Assembly: GCA_001051155.2 (NCBI GenBank)
Contig: JYIP02000006.1
Location: forward strand, 2,356,001-2,420,000
Direction of reading: 5' to 3'
Source: Chrysoporthe austroafricana
Lineage: Eukaryota > Ascomycota > Sordariomycetes > Diaporthales > Cryphonectriaceae
Length of the DNA: 64,000 nucleotides
Shown here: one piece after another, positions 1 through 11,898 of the stretch
How the letters are laid out: every line of letters starts with the position of its first letter
How positions within the stretch are numbered: the first letter of the stretch is position 1
Position numbers and translations under genes: made by a program
The notes under the pieces: model-generated
Told to the model about the DNA's origin: nothing
The model's database searches: none
The model's input: only the letters and a program-made list of their open reading frames with translations

Positions 1-99
1 GTGCTTTTATATCGTGCGTCCTACATTAAGTAAGCCCGGCTTGTTTGACGGCCTGGAGCGACCAATCACAAATTCACTTTCAACTAGTCAATATTGCCA

Positions 100-440
100 C
101 AATGAAGTACCGTATTGCAACAAAATTTCAGTTCCTTAGCTATCTTATTACTGGCTATAATCGCGATACTATTCTTGAATATATTAATGTTCCGATGAAG
201 ATTCAGCAGCGCTAGTAGCAAAAGGCTTTTGACCGGCGATTTGATTTACATCGACGGCCTCTTTTGATTATCGATGCATACGTTGAAGATGGCGCTCGGT
301 CCGGACGACTTATGAAACGTAACGACGAGAAAGACAATGCTCTTGATATTGTTCGCAAAGACTGATATGGCAGAGAGCTTACTTTTGAAACAATACAATT
401 GAACTTGTCTAGCCAAGGACGTCGTAAAAGAAGTTCAGAG
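100..440 (+). mobile_element. Degraded Tc1/mariner (impala-type) transposase fragment
   Basis: Reading the plus strand from the ATG at 102 gives a broken frame that resembles the N-terminal helix-turn-helix half of fungal Tc1/impala-type transposases. The recognisable core is VEDGARSGR followed by a basic stretch and a YGREL motif, matching the family pattern R-F-x-x-x-x-x-P-L-x-I-x-D-x-x-V-E-D-x-x-R-S-G-R. Two adjacent stops after about residue 37 and another TGA before the YGREL motif interrupt it. The DDE catalytic half is not seen downstream, so the copy is truncated as well as mutated. The AT-rich composition and the stops fit repeat-induced point mutation, which is an inference. Terminal inverted repeats were not identified. 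Confidence 0.6.
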
Positions 441-1638
441 GGTGGGTAGTTTGTTAAAGTGTTTTTAGTAGTAAAATTAGTGAATTTATAAGGGTCCATC
501 CTGTTTATTTAGCTTCTTTTAGAAAAGTGGGTCCTGACTGCAGTAGCTTCAGATACAACTCTTTGCAGTTCAGCACACTCTCATCCGTGAGCCTCATCCG
601 TTCCTCCCTCACCTACTCGAACCGCGATGCACCTCGACAAGATGGCTGGCAGACGATCGCCAGCTCGCAGGCCCAAGTGAGCTAGGTAGCTGCTGCGTCC
701 GACGAGGCGACTGAAACTCCCAGAGCCGGCCCGGCCTACGGGTCTCTGTGAAACCGGCCGCGCCCGGCTCTGACCTTGAGCCCATCACGGCCGTTGAGGC
801 ATCATGAGGGCTTAGTAATGAAGCCGCCTGGACGTCCACCCGTGAGGTTTTTGGTGTCAGATGTCGGCACCGAATAGCAGAGAGGTTTGGGTACCAGCGA
901 GTGCGTCCCGCCCCAAGACACACTCACGCAGCCCGACCACGAGAACGAAAGGCCTTGGGTCAACCACGTGGAACGAGAGGAGGAAAAGAGTCATGAGGAT
1001 AAGCAACCGACGTGTCCCACCAGGTGGAGGTGACAAGTAGCCACCACACCACGGCTGCAACGCTGCATTTCTTCTCGTCCACCAGACCTCAGGAGACACC
1101 CCCGGTCGTGTTGTTTACTTAGGGGGCCTAAGAGCGCTACCTGGCCAGGGGTCCTGATTGGCAGCCTTATCGCTGCTGGTCCCTCTTGGGCCGTACTCGG
1201 GCCTGCGTCCCTGGCCACACAGAACAGCCGCCCAGAGAAACGCACTGCCAGGGGGGTGGTCTCGATGCCTCCCCCCGCGAACTCCTGTAAGCTGATTGAG
1301 CCCACCTGTCCGAGACGCCTCTCTTGTGTCACGGCCACCTCGACGGGCAGAGTTGGGTGGCATCCGGAGCCTGGTCTGCGGTGCTTGGGCTTTCCCATCC
1401 CCTCCTGGCGAGCACCGAGCGCGGAACAGACCATCGCAGCAAGGGATTATTTAGGCACCGCCCTGGCCTCACCGACCCGGCTGCGCCCGCCTGCTCCTGG
1501 GCGCTGGGTTCGAAATCTGAACGTCTCCGCGGCTGACCGTTGCTGCCCCCGACGGCGGCAGCATCGAGCACACCCGTCTTGTCGATTTATGTCTTGACAA
1601 CTCTCACTCACGTCCCGCCTGCTCGCATCACCCCAACC
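441..1638. other. Intergenic region, no gene supported
   Basis: This stretch separates the transposon remnant from the first gene. Composition changes from AT-rich to GC-rich near 540. Open frames on both strands are short, overlap one another and look random. Nothing recognisable was seen, apart from the pyrimidine-rich and ACTCACG-containing leader immediately upstream of the ATG at 1639. Confidence 0.4.
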
Positions 1639-2910
1639 ATGGCGTCTGCCGGCGAGGGGTCAGACATCGAGGCTCTCAGGAAGAGGGTCGAGTATGGCCT
1701 CAGCCTGCTCGGGAGGGAGCAGAATGCGTCCACGAGAGAGAGGATGAAGAACGCGTGAGTCGCGCTGGTCACATGGCAACAAGGGCAAAAGAAAAAAGAA
1801 AGGAAAGAAAGAGAAAGAAAGAGGCTGACTCATTCCGACAGCATCCACGCTGATCGAGAGCGCCTGAGGCAGCTCGAGAAGGATCAGCCACGCCGGGAAC
1901 CTATGGGCACCGCGCCAGAGAGATCAAAAAGCAAGGTCTGGGATGCCATGTAAGTCTTACTCTCACGCCGCCTCGCAGTGGGCCCCGTGCGTTCAGGTGA
2001 TTGTGCTCTGGATCAGTCCCGCTGATGGCGCTCTGACTTCCGCAGTGAGAGGGCCAACCGGGCACAGGAGGGAGAGCCACGGGAGGAGCAGCCCAGCTAC
2101 AGCTACAGCTACAGCAGACCTCAGGAAGCACAAGAACCACCCCGAAGAGAAAGGGAGGCCGCAGAGCAGACGCCGAAGGGCGAGGAGGAGCAGAGGAGGG
2201 CACAGAGCATAGCAGAGATCCAGAGGCGCAGGGCGGTGCTGATGGCACAGCTGCGGCCGCAGCCCGCCGCGCCCAAGGGGCCGACGGCAGAAGAGGCCAG
2301 GCGGGAGGAGGAAGCGCAGGCGAAGAAGAGACAGGAGCAGGCGAAGAGGGACCTGCGGACGGCCATACCCAAGGACCGCAGCTCGGGCGTGTCGTACTCC
2401 TGGGTGTCGCCCACCGTCAGCAGCTTTGGGCCCGAGGCGCGCGGCGTGCCGAAGCCCACCAGGCCGGCTTCCGATTCAGACCGCGCCTCTGGCGGCGGCG
2501 GCAGCAGTACAGGCGGCGGTAGTAGTACAAGCGGCAGCAGCAGCAGCAGGCGGAGGAGGCACTCGGAGGACAGGCAGGGCGGCAGGCCGGTGGAGCCGCG
2601 GGCGTCCTCCCAGCGGTCGCAGAACCCTCGCGGCGCCCGCAGCGACACCAGCTACCCGCCGCGGACGCGGACGGACCGGCCGCCCGTCCCGGAGGAGGAG
2701 CGGAAGCGGCCGCGGCGGCGGGGCTCGACACAGAGCCGGGAGACCAGCAGGCACTCCGAGGACAAGACGCGGCGGCGCGAGCACGAGCGCGAGCGTGAGG
2801 GCGACCGCGCTCGCCACCGCAGCCCGAGCCGGGACCGGCGCAGGCGGAGTGAGCCGCCCCGGGGGGGCCTGCTAGAGGAGCTCTTGAAGATGGGGCCTTG
2901 GCGGGCTTGA
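1639..2910 (+). CDS. Arg/Ser-rich basic protein of unknown function (three exons)
   Basis: The proposed exons are 1639-1754, 1842-1949 and 2046-2910, giving 362 residues. Both introns have good sites: GTGAGT with a GCTGAC branch and CAG, then GTAAGT with a CTCTGAC branch and CAG. The frame stays open across both joins. The N-terminal third is charged and helical, with an EALRKRVEYGLSLL segment and many RER/RQLEKD stretches. A SYSYSYS tract lies near residue 100, and a long region from about 165 to 190 is rich in Glu, Ala and Lys. The C-terminal 150 residues are Gly/Ser tracts followed by dense Arg/Ser/Glu-Arg runs resembling RS-like domains of RNA-processing proteins. I do not recognise a conserved domain, so any nuclear or RNA-binding role is only an inference from composition. 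The start was chosen because CCAACCATGG is a good context and the first in-frame ATG. Confidence 0.7.
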
Positions 2911-5771
2911 GCTTATCACGCATACACACATACATCACGAGCCGGCACAGACAGGGCCGGCGTCTCTGTGAGGGGAAGATTTTGCCCGCCAGCCTGGCGA
3001 GGCTCTCTTTCTTGGCTTTATCTTAAGTGGAAATTATAACGACCGGGGGTGCTCAGTCATCCCCGCGCAGCATGAACCATCCTGCCATCCAGCCATCCAG
3101 CCACTCAGATACCTGTCCATAGCTATCAATGCCTTCAGGACGCAAGAGCGAATATCCTGGAGTCTCCACCATGATGCTTCGGAATTTCCGGGGGTGAGTC
3201 CGCGTGCAGCGGCAGACACGTAAAGGAGAATCAAACATACTCGATCGACAAGACGAATGCGAGAGCTTATGGAGTTGCAGCCCACGGTATAACAGAACCC
3301 TGTTTCGGGCCTATTGATGTTAGTCGCGTTCCACAGCGCAGGGACTACTGCTATAGCCGTCTCACGAGACAAACATAGTTCGTAGTAAGCAGATTGATCA
3401 GCTTGTGCCAGTCAGAGTACAGCAGAGGGATGAATGCGGCACCCTTGGCGCATCTAGTCCGTCAGGTTTCGGACATGTGGTAGGCATAGTCTAGTCCCCG
3501 CGCTCCTCGTCGGGGCAGCGCTTTAGAGATAGGGCAAGGAGATGCTCCTGGTGGCAGATGATGCCTGGATATTGGAAGAGCTTAAAATGTGTACGGTCCC
3601 ATGGTCGCAGCCAAGATCCTCCGAGGTTGTCTGGCCATCTCGTGTGGTCAGACAGCCCGGTGGTAGACACGGAGGGGAGGATAGGTGACGATCACCCCCC
3701 ACCCTCCGGAGCACTCATACAGATCATGTCATCGGCGCTACGCCCGCTCCCAAGCTCCCCCAAGACCGGGCAAGGGTGCATCGCAAGGTAACGTTCACAT
3801 CGTCTCGATCTCCTCGACGGGCGACATCACCAGTGATATGACGGTCTGACCTCCGGTCACCAACTGGCAGTAGCGTTAGCAGGACGTAACGATGAAGGTC
3901 CGGAGGGATCGATCGCAAGGCATATTCCCCAACGGGGGCCAATCAGAGCCACGCCGGGCGAGTTTCACTCCCCGTCAGCCGACAAGACGAGTGAAGATGG
4001 ATGGCATGTAGCCTTAACGTTGTGAGACGACGAGATCTGACTGTGGCGCCGACCCCGTCACGGCTATGACCGATGGGCGATGGGGATGCACAGGCCTGAA
4101 GCTGCACACAGCCTCGGTGGACAGTGGGCCTGGGCGGGGAGACAGGGGTTGGGGCTGGGGAGGGGGGCAGATCTCAGTGGAACCACAGTCCCGAGGCCTT
4201 GGGATGAACGATCAGATCGAAGACTCGAAGCAGCGGTCGTGGTCGACAGGGTGGTGTGATGACGTCTAGGCTGCTCGACACTGCCCGTCCGGATGGCCCT
4301 TTCCAGCAGTCGGGGAAGATCCCTAGCTTGACCGCACTTTCGGGTACGCGCCTGTCAGCATCAAGCCAAATCGTGGCGAAGTACCCGGCATATCGATATC
4401 TCGAGGCTAGCAGCGTCAAGACGCGGCGAAAGGAATGGGGGATGCCGTCGAAAGCACCGGTGGACCATCCACGAGTGCCCGCTTAGTGAATCCGGCGTAT
4501 AGTCAGGCGCTTGGCGCTCGGCTGGCCCGTCCTGAGCAGATGGCATGGTCGATATCAAGCCGCCTCGAGGAGAGTCTCCTGCGCGGGCCTCGCCAGCTAC
4601 GCGCTCGACGGCCCACGGTCGGAGCCCGTCGAACCGTCTGCATCATTATCATAGTAGGTCCTAAAATAGCAGCCGACTGTGGTAAGCAGAGCGCTCTGCC
4701 GCGGTATAGGCCGCGGGGTACGCTCCAGCTCGTCCCAGCTCGCCGTGTTGGGACGCTCGAAGCTATTCCCGAGCGCAGTCGACGCAATGCAATCCGCCAG
4801 AGGGGGCTGGACAAGCGGCGGCGGACAGGTCGTCTGCAGGCTGTGATTGGGGAGGAAACGGCGTGAGGGACAATCTCGCTTGGTCGGCATCGCAGCGTCC
4901 CGGCGAGGCCTTGTCGCGAATCAGCGGCCTCCGCTCCCTCGAGGTGGGCGATCCATACCCAGGGCTATGGTAGTAGGGCTGACGACTTGTCCAAGACGGG
5001 CGTGCTGCAGATGCGACCGGAGCGCGACAGCGACAGGCACGGCTTGTTCCCGGCCGGGGACACCACCGCCCGGCTCCTCCTGCAGCGAGAGGGCGCCGCG
5101 CCAACGCCTGCGGTGCCGCCATTGGCTCGCAGTATCGAACGAAGAGGGCATTCGAGAGAACGTTTCAGCAGTCACACGGGCGGAGAATCGGCAGAGGCAG
5201 TTGACGCTGACGTGAGGGGCGGAGGATGACCTGTCGATGCGCCCGTCGTAGGATTCCGTGGGCCTCCCCTTCTGATTCCGAAATCCGTAGGGCTGAGATG
5301 GTGGGTACTCTCGGTCGACCTGGGCCCCGGCCCTCCGCATGGTTCACGGCATCGCATCTGCACCGAAGATCAGTCAGGATCGTGTGTGTCCCCGACGTCC
5401 TGCGGGCGCCTCGCCACAGCGTGCCGACCGCGCCGCCCGGCGGCGGCGGCTGCGGCTGGCTGGCCTGGGGCCAGGACGAGGAGGGCTGCCATCGGCCGCC
5501 GTCGCCCTTCGTGTGGTGCCACACGCCTCAACGGTCGTCCCGCACGACGCGGTGCCCTGGCGCACGGGGTGGACTTACAAAGCAGCTTAGCAAGCGCGGT
5601 GGAAACGGGCCTATTTCGATGGTGGATGGGATGGGGCCATGTCTGGATGGGACCACTTTCGGTCCCCAGCGGGGGGGGGGCTGTGTGGTGATGGCTTCTG
5701 TACGCACGGTACACTATTTCCCGACCCACCATGGCGCCAGGCGGGTGCACGTGTGCTCTCCCGATCGTCAG

Positions 5772-5810
5772 TGTCCTGGGCTGTCCTGGGCTGTCCTGGG
5801 CTGTCCTGGG
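5772..5810. repeat. 10-bp tandem repeat, about four copies
   Basis: The unit CTGTCCTGGG is repeated head to tail without mismatch apart from the first base. It is not inside a supported gene. Confidence 0.85.
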
Positions 5811-6017
5811 CGGGCCTTGGGGGAAAGGCGAGGAGGAGGTGTGGGGGTGCGCGATGTCGAGGAGGACTCGACAAGCCACTATAGCGGTGAAAAAGGGCTC
5901 GGCCTGGCAGGTTGGCGGCGGCAGGACACACAGGACAGGATGACATGCGGGAGTACAGTAATGACTATGTCGCTAAGCGGGGTGGATAGTGAGTACTAGG
6001 TAAGAGAGATATGCGCA

Positions 6018-6050
6018 GTACCGTACCGTACCGTACCGTACCGTACCGTA
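6018..6050. repeat. GTACC pentanucleotide microsatellite
   Basis: More than six perfect copies of a 5-bp unit (GTACC in one register). The unit can form GTAC-centred palindromes, and further GTAC-containing near-palindromes follow within 120 bp (GGTACC at 6125, GTACTATGGTA at 6141). Confidence 0.9.
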
Positions 6051-7797
6051 CAGTATACGCATACCCCAGCAGCACTATAGCGCTAGCTCCAGCACCCTTA
6101 CTACAACATAGTAGAGTATACCATGGTACCGCAGTAGTGGGTACTATGGTAGCACCATCGCTACAGGGCCTCCCTGGGGACCCCACCGCTTGTCCCCCCA
6201 GTGCCCTGCCCCCCCTCTCCCCCTCCACGCACGTCCGCGCCCAGACCAGCCAGCTATCAGTCCGTCCATCCATCAATCTGCTCTGTACCCACCCACCCAG
6301 CCTGGACCCTTTTCCGCCAAACTCTATTCTGCGATGCTGCTGCTGCTATGTACGCACTGCGGCACTGCGCACGCCACCAGGCCAGGCCAACCCGCATGCC
6401 TCGGCTGGGGGCGCACTGGGGCGGTCAGGGACGAGCGACGTGACGTGGGACACGGCGGCCTCACTCGAGCCGTAAACCTCGCCCTTCGAGGCCTTGCACG
6501 CGTCCTCCTGTCAGGTCGGCGACAAGTCCAAGTCCAGCAACCAGCACCTGCACCTCTGCGCGCGCGCCCCCGTCCGTCCCTGCGAGACCAGCCCGAGACA
6601 TCCCAGCATCGTGCTGCAGCGCCTGCAGTAGCACCGCTGCGCAGTACCGGCCCTGTACCCCGTCGCGCGCCCGCCTGCTGGCCGGTACGATGGAGGACGT
6701 GTGATGGATGATGGGTGATGATGATGACCTGGCGTGCCTGGTCACGCCGGTGTGTGTGCCTGGGAGCCTGGGAGCTCCCTGCACCTCTGCACCTCGACGG
6801 GCTGCCGCCCACCAAGTGCCGCCCCCCAGGTCCCGAGCAGCACTGGGTTAGGCCCGTCTGGGCCCCGCCTAACTATATCTATCTAGGCATCTGGAGCCCG
6901 CGAGCCTCTCGTCTGCGTCCCTACGATCCCGAGACATCCTCCTTCCATTCCACCGTCCGTCCCTTCGACCGGCCCCCCAGCGAGCGAGAGTTGCTGCTTC
7001 TGGTCGAACTGCTCCTGCTCTGTGCCGCCCATCGAGCCAGCCCGCCCTCTGCACCAGCCCACGCCCAACACGCACGTCCTGCGCTGGCTATTATTCGTCC
7101 CTATACGGCTCGCGCCGACTGCGTGTCTCAGACAGAGAGAACCTCCTCTCTCGCGCCGGTCCATCTCCTCACGACGGCTCGACCGTCCCGTCGCCTGGCC
7201 GGCGGTTGTTGCACGCTTAGGCCGTGCGCTCGCCACTTTCGCAGCTAAAACGGCCACGGCGGCGTAATCCAGCCCGCGCCGGCGACTGTGGCACCTGGCC
7301 ACCAGGAGCTTTAGCTCCCGCGTCTGCCCTCGGGCTCGAGCTGGCGCGAGCTTGCTTTCTCTCTCGGTGCTCTCTCGTGCCGACCACCACGAGGCGTTTT
7401 GTGCAGGCCCTGCGGGCGCACTTCCAGCCTGCTCCAGGATCCCCTCGGCGAGAGGGCGCGCGTGGTATGGGCGACCCTTGATGTCAAGCCCTCTCTGCCA
7501 GGCCTGCCGTGACGTACAGCTCGTACCGCCCGCCGGACTTACAAGCAGATTCCGGATATAATTGCCGCCCTGAGTGTGACGTTCCTAGCCGCCTACGGCC
7601 AGCCTGCGTCGCACCGACTTGCACACAGCAGGCAGCCTGATCTGCTGCTGCTACTGCTGCTGCCAACTGCTGCTCCCTCCCCCCCAGCAGCCCAGCAGCC
7701 GCTTTATTAAACCCCCTGGTCTCCCCCCGGCACTTGGCCCAGAGCCTGCTCGTGGATCCTCTCCGCGGTCTCCACATGCCCGTGTCCTGCTGGTCAT

Positions 7798-7828
7798 TGC
7801 ATCGCATCGCCTCGCCTCGCCTCGCCTC
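7798..7828. repeat. CATCG/CCTCG pentanucleotide repeat
   Basis: About six 5-bp units, beginning as CATCG and changing to CCTCG, in the C/T-rich leader upstream of the regulator at 8127. Confidence 0.75.
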
Positions 7829-8068
7829 ACAGCGCCCGCCCCCACCGGTCCGACGGGTCCTTTGACATTTGGTTGCAACCCTGCCCTGCCCTGCCCACCC
7901 TGCGACGATATCAAGCCGATCTTCCTAAAAGAGGCTCGGCCCAGGCCTTCTCCCCAGCTTCCAGACAGACAAGACTCCTTGTCCCGACCCGTCAGCCATC
8001 CTGTACTGTCCGCCGAGCTCTGCCAGCTCCCCCTCCGGCCTGCCTGTCGACGCTGCCGCCCGATTGTG

Positions 8069-8146
8069 ATGGCAATTGCGCGCCGCAGCGCCTTGTCGCA
8101 TAGCATCTCGACTCGTCTCTTTCATCATGGCACCCGAACTAGCTAG
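8069..8146 (+). promoter_or_regulatory. Candidate uORF overlapping the start of the Zn2Cys6 gene
   Basis: An ATG at 8069, with G at -3 and G at +4, opens a 25-codon frame that ends at 8146. The main ATG lies at 8127 in another frame, so the uORF overlaps it by 20 nt. If the transcript starts upstream of 8069, ribosomes that translate this uORF would bypass the main start. Transcript start is not known, so a regulatory role is an inference. Confidence 0.45.
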
Positions 8147-10416
8147 CAGCCATCGCCGGCCCAGCGCTCCATCCCCTGCGCCGACCGCCCTGTCCTCGGC
8201 CTCGTCTTCAACCCTGTCGGGCGACCCCCCCAGGCAGAGGCGCCCCAGGACAAGCAAGCCGAAGGTCAAGACAGGTTGTAACAATTGCAAGTCAGTCTCC
8301 CGGTGTCCTTTCCCACAAAAAAATATATATATAAAGAAAAAAAAAATAAAAAATCAAGTACTGTGTTTTGTTCCCGCTGCCCTTGCGCTGACATGCTCCT
8401 TCCTACAGGCAGCGGAGGATCAAGTGCGACGAGAGGCGCCCGGCCTGCTCGAACTGCGTGCGTTCCAAGAAGGTCTGCTCCGGCTACCCTCCTCCACCTA
8501 GAAGTGCACGGCCGTTCGAGGCAGTGCGAATAGCCCCCAGGCCGAGGGTCGCCGCCGCCCCGCTGGCTGGTGCCACACATGCCCTCCAGCCCGCCCATCC
8601 CGTACAGCTCCCCCCTCGACGTGTCATAAAGCACCAGCGGCGGCACACGCCTCCCCAGACGCCTGTCACGCAGCAGGGCGCCGTCACGCTCTACAGGCCG
8701 TCAACGTTCTCCTTCGCGCACCAGGAGGGCCTCTACTTCCAGCTGTTTCAGTCCCATACCGCGAGCGAGCTGTCTGGCTACTTCGACTCGGTGTTCTGGT
8801 CACGTCTTGTCCTGCAGGAATGCCACTCCGCAGCGTCGATCCGTCATGCCGTGGTCGCGCTGGGCGCACTATACAAGACTCTAGAAAAGAACTGCGAGTC
8901 ACCCCCGACTTCGCCGCGGCCTGGTACCGACCCTACCGACAATGCGTTTCGCCATTGGGAAGTCGCCGTGAAGTCGTACTCCAGCGCGTGCAACTCACTC
9001 CTCAGCGTCGCCGGCCAGGATAGCAGCGCAAACCGGACGCGGCTCATGGCCAGTGTCTTGCTGGCCTGTTTCGACTCGTTCATTGGCGACCACAAGCAGG
9101 CCATCAGGCAGATCCAGACCGGGCTGAGCCTCCTGGAACAACTGCGCGCCCAGAGGCGGCGGGCGTTCATGTCTCGCCCAGAAGAGCCCGTGGAGGATGA
9201 GATTATCCAGATGTTTACCCGGTTGGCGATCCAGGCGAAATCATACGACATGGCCTTCCACTTTCCGAAGCCGTATGTCATCCGGCTGATACAGCCATCG
9301 ACGGATCCGTCGTCTCCCCAGTCTGAGGGAGGCTCGCCTGTATCCCTGCACCAAGACCCGATTCCCGACCAGTTCACATCCCTGCACGAAGCGCGAATCG
9401 CCTGGGACACGCTATGTGAAAGGATGTTCAGGTTCACGGAGACCCTCTTCTCGACCGCGAGTCAGAACGGGCCCATGGGTGTCTTACCTGCTGCTCTGAA
9501 GCAATACGGGTTCGGGTTCAAGGGCCAGATTGAGTCCTGGTCCGAGGCCTTCGATCATATCCTCTGCTCGAGGTCCGCACCCGGTGTGAGCAGTCAGGAG
9601 AAAGCCGCGATAGCGGTCCTCAAGATGTCCCAGCTGATGGGGCAGATTCTCTTTTTGATGACTTTCTCCGACAGCGAAGGGCATTTCGACAACTTTCAGA
9701 ATTCTTTCAAGACGATCGTCGACCTTGGACGGGAGGTTGTCGGCGACGAAGAACGGCGGGCCGCTGAAAAGCGATGCCCGGATCCCCGAATATGCCGGCA
9801 TCACACGCTGCACGGGGCAGATATCTTTGGTGGGCACGAGCATACGGCGAATCATATCAAGCCGAGCTTCAGCGCAGACATGGGGATCGTCCCACCGCTT
9901 TATGTCGTGGCCACGAAATGCCGAAGCCCGCTCATCAGGCGACAGGCTATCCAGCTGCTGAGGAGCAGCTCGAGGAGAGAGGCCATGTGGGACAGTGAGC
10001 TCACGGCGCGGATCGGCTCATGGATCATGGATATAGAGGAGGAGGACGACCAGGCGATGTCGACCCCCGGCCGCAGTCCGTTAAGCTCATTCTCGGAAGC
10101 GAGCGGCCCGTCCCCACAGACCGCGTATACAAACGGCAGCAGCCCGCGGCCCCGATCCAGTTATTCGAACGGGTCGATCGATTTCGGCAACAACCTAGGC
10201 CCCGGCGGCAATGCGAAGTGGGATGCCCGACGGGAATCCACCGTCAGCCTGGCCACCAAAGTCCCGCCAAAGGTCGTTCCGGAGAACAAGCGCGTCATGA
10301 TCTCGGCCGTCGAGTTCGACTTGCGCGAACATACGGCTACTCTGAAGTGCGGAAGCAGAGGCCTTCCCGCCGGGAGCCCGGACCTGAAGAGGCGCGTGAC
10401 GCAAATCAACTGGTGA
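8127..10416 (+). CDS. Zn2Cys6 (C6) transcription factor, fungal-specific
   Basis: Exons 8127-8290 and 8409-10416 give 723 residues. The 118-bp intron (GTCAGT...ACAG, with an A/T-rich centre) splits the zinc cluster after its second cysteine. The spliced cluster has cysteines at 51, 54, 61, 68, 71 and 78 with the standard spacing C-x2-C-x6-C-x6-C-x2-C-x6-C, preceded by the basic stretch KPKVKTG and followed by the usual SGYPPPP linker. The rest resembles the large fungal-specific regulatory domain found C-terminal to such clusters, with helical stretches such as ASVLLACFDSFIGDHKQAI near 250. Ser/Pro-rich low complexity appears near 560-610. It should be a nuclear DNA-binding regulator; its targets cannot be inferred, since no biosynthetic cluster lies beside it. 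The ATG at 8127 is the first in-frame ATG after the upstream region. Confidence 0.88.
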
Positions 10417-11898
10417 TGTTGTATCCTAGGGCCTGTGACATTATCTTCTCTATTTTGTCTGGACAACTGAGCTCTCCAAATTGCTTCTGTATATACCCTG
10501 GCGATACGAAAGGAAAGTGTATTGTGTGCGATTTTGAGAATCACTGATTCGGCAAGATCTTTGAACAGCGAGCCGCTCTAGGCGGATCTGGGAACACTCG
10601 CTCTGTGATTTCTACATGCAGGACTGCACAGCCCCGGACTGGTTTGGGGGTCGAGACAGCAATCTGAGTTTCTCTGAGAGGAACGGGACGGGGAGAGAGA
10701 GAGAGAGAAAGAGAGAGAGACCGTCTCCGGGATACAGAAAACGGGAATGGGGCCAAGAAAAATGCATGTACTGACTGGACGAGCAGTGCTCAGGTCCCCA
10801 ACTACAGCTGGATACATAATAATGATATTGTAATCGCCTGCAGGCCCCGTGAGATGCGAGTCTCCCTAGTTGAAGTGCTTGCGCAAGGTTTATCTGCCTC
10901 CGGGCTCGCTCAGGTCGACCCAACACCACTGACGCCTGTCTGAACGAATATGCGCGGGTGCTGTACTGGAGTCGTCGGAGACAAGGGCTCCTCGCGATGG
11001 GTGAGATGGGGTTTGTCCTGACCCAAGGTCTACTTGATGCGCATACTCGTTGAGGGAGCGGGAGCCGCTGTGAAGTCCCATATAGAGTATCCAGGCATCA
11101 TTGCTCGCCGCCTACTTGCTCTCGGCTCTATCATTAGCGAGGAACAAGCAAGTACCTGCTGTCCCGAGCCACGGGCTCGGCAGGTCCTGTGGGTAGAGCT
11201 GCTCACCTACTCACCTGTGTATACCAGGGGAGACGGTCCGGGGGGGGGGGCGGTGTTCACCGACAAGCCCACAAAAGATACAGGCCTATATCGCACAGGA
11301 CATATTCTCGATCCCCAGCACCACCGGCAGGAACAAGCAGGCCCTCCTCGTGTGGGCCAGATCGACGAGATCGAACATCACCTGGGCAGGGACGGGAAAG
11401 AAACCAGGAGGGGTGCTGACGAGGTTGCCTTCGATAGGCTCGTATCGACCGGCCGACCGGCCGACTAACCGACCGCCCTGGATGAGATGACCGCCGCGCA
11501 CGGGCTCGTACGAGGAGCCCATCAGCAGAGCTGCGGTGTGGTTAGGTGAGTATCAAGTTGATAGGTCTTAAATTAGATATCTGGTGGACTTGGCTGCTGC
11601 GGTCAACGACCTCACTACTCTGCCCCGGGGAGTATTCTTCCACCTCTCTCAAAGGCATATCTATCTTTATTCCCCCCCCCCCACACCTTCTATAAGTATC
11701 ATCTTTACTACATATGGCAAACGTTTTTCACGTCTATCACCTAATCTTCCAGGATCCACGCCTCCGTTTCGTCTCCTACTTCGTCTAGTATTGATTGTCC
11801 CCTCCCCCCCCCCTTCTGGCCAATTTGGCAAAGCTAAGCAGGCAAGCTGAGATGTTAATTCGTTCGGACCTACTTGGACATGATCCAGCCCCTCCCTC
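10417..11898. other. Intergenic region between two genes, no gene supported
   Basis: It holds the 3' sides of the Zn2Cys6 gene (plus strand) and the Myb-like gene (minus strand). A purine-rich GAGA tract lies near 10695-10720, and C-runs lie near 11670 and 11805. Open frames here are short and unconvincing. Confidence 0.4.

Larger units (their letters stand above)
2911..8126. other. Long gene-poor region upstream of a Zn2Cys6 regulator
   Basis: About 5 kb without a convincing gene. The longest open frame (5226-5999, plus) has low-complexity, Trp/Cys/Gly-rich translation and several competing frames, so I do not call it. The region contains the 10-bp repeat at 5772, the GTACC pentamer at 6018, a G-run near 5671, a CCTCG/CATCG pentamer near 7798 and CTG-rich tracts near 7640. 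From about 6.2 kb onward the plus strand is markedly C/T-rich, which is usual for fungal promoters and 5' leaders. This part probably belongs to the regulator that starts at 8127. Confidence 0.4.

Noticed and set aside
5226..5999. 257-codon plus-strand frame
   Set aside because: Low-complexity translation, overlaps a 10-bp repeat and several other open frames, no family features, no intron logic.
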